NCBI GenBank assembly: GCA_016839985.1
Contig: JAEOTG010000184.1
Span: 1-5,989, forward strand
Length of the DNA: 5,989 nt
From: Candidatus Heimdallarchaeota archaeon
Lineage (GTDB): Archaea > Asgardarchaeota > Heimdallarchaeia > Heimdallarchaeales > Heimdallarchaeaceae
Direction: 5' to 3'
The notes beneath the pieces are model-generated. The model worked only from the letters and a program-made list of their open reading frames with translations, was not told the origin of the DNA and searched no databases. Positions 5,930 through 5,989 of this stretch are shown here, one piece after another. Both the position numbers and the translations under genes were made by a program. Within the stretch, counting starts at the first letter, position 1. Each line of letters starts with the position of its first letter.

Positions 5930-5989
5930 GGGGCAGTGGTCTAGCTCGGTTATGACAACTCCCTTACACGGAGTAGGTCAGCGGTTCAA
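5930..5989 (+). tRNA. tRNA-Val (anticodon UAC), 3' end cut by the window
   Basis: The cloverleaf can be followed up to the T loop. The acceptor 5' strand is GGGGCAG (5930-5936), followed by T8 and G9. The D stem GTCT/TGAC (5939-5942 with 5953-5956) has a T-T mismatch at 13-22 and a loop containing GG. The anticodon stem ACTCC/GGAGT (5958-5962 with 5970-5974) is perfect. The loop CTTACAC places TAC at 5965-5967, which reads the valine codon GTA and probably others of the box. A 5-base variable loop, the T-stem strand AGCGG and the start of the TTCAA loop follow before the window ends. There is no intron at the usual archaeal position after the anticodon. The gene diverges from the regulator with 131 bases between them. 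Confidence 0.93.

Noticed and set aside
1..5989. CRISPR array, mobile element, toxin-antitoxin or defence genes
   Set aside because: No regular repeats, transposase or recombinase motifs, or paired small toxin-like genes were found on either strand.

Overview
The window looks archaeal. An archaea-specific UPF0147 gene, a TrmB-family regulator, a PGI/PMI-type isomerase with the archaeal SIS architecture, a GlmU-like protein of the archaeal ST0452 type, GGAG/GAGGTG-type Shine-Dalgarno sites and TATA-like boxes placed as expected for archaeal promoters all agree. Base composition is low in G+C (roughly one third by eye). An Asgard or other AT-rich euryarchaeal-grade lineage is possible, but the sequence does not settle it.

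Layout: bases 3-131 (+) are the last 42 codons of a cysteine desulfurase-like gene, followed by a T-rich terminator. A promoter with a perfect inverted repeat just downstream of it leads into a UPF0147 gene (294-566, +). A short convergent region (567-636) carries T-tract terminators for both strands. Everything from 637 to 5798 is on the minus strand, read in the order TrmB-type regulator (5798-4992), bifunctional phosphoglucose/phosphomannose isomerase (4960-3827), glmS (3741-1915) and a two-domain GlmU-like sugar-phosphate nucleotidylyltransferase/acyltransferase (1869-637). Gaps are 31, 85 and 45 bases, so this may be one operon with a possible extra promoter before glmS. At the right edge a tRNA-Val(UAC) gene (5930 onward, +) diverges from the regulator and runs off the window.

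The minus-strand set forms the front end of amino-sugar synthesis: the isomerase supplies fructose-6-phosphate, GlmS makes glucosamine-6-phosphate, and a GlmU-like protein would act at the UDP-GlcNAc end. The mutase GlmM is not in the window. The TrmB-like protein is a natural candidate regulator of the set.

The most unusual point is the GlmU-like protein. Its fold motifs and several catalytic positions are kept, but the phosphate-binding Arg of the N-terminal signature, the Glu-Lys of the sugar-binding EKP motif, and the catalytic His of the acetyltransferase domain are all replaced. It may be a diverged enzyme with another substrate, or a non-catalytic partner of GlmS or of a second GlmU. 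No mobile element, CRISPR array or defence system was seen.
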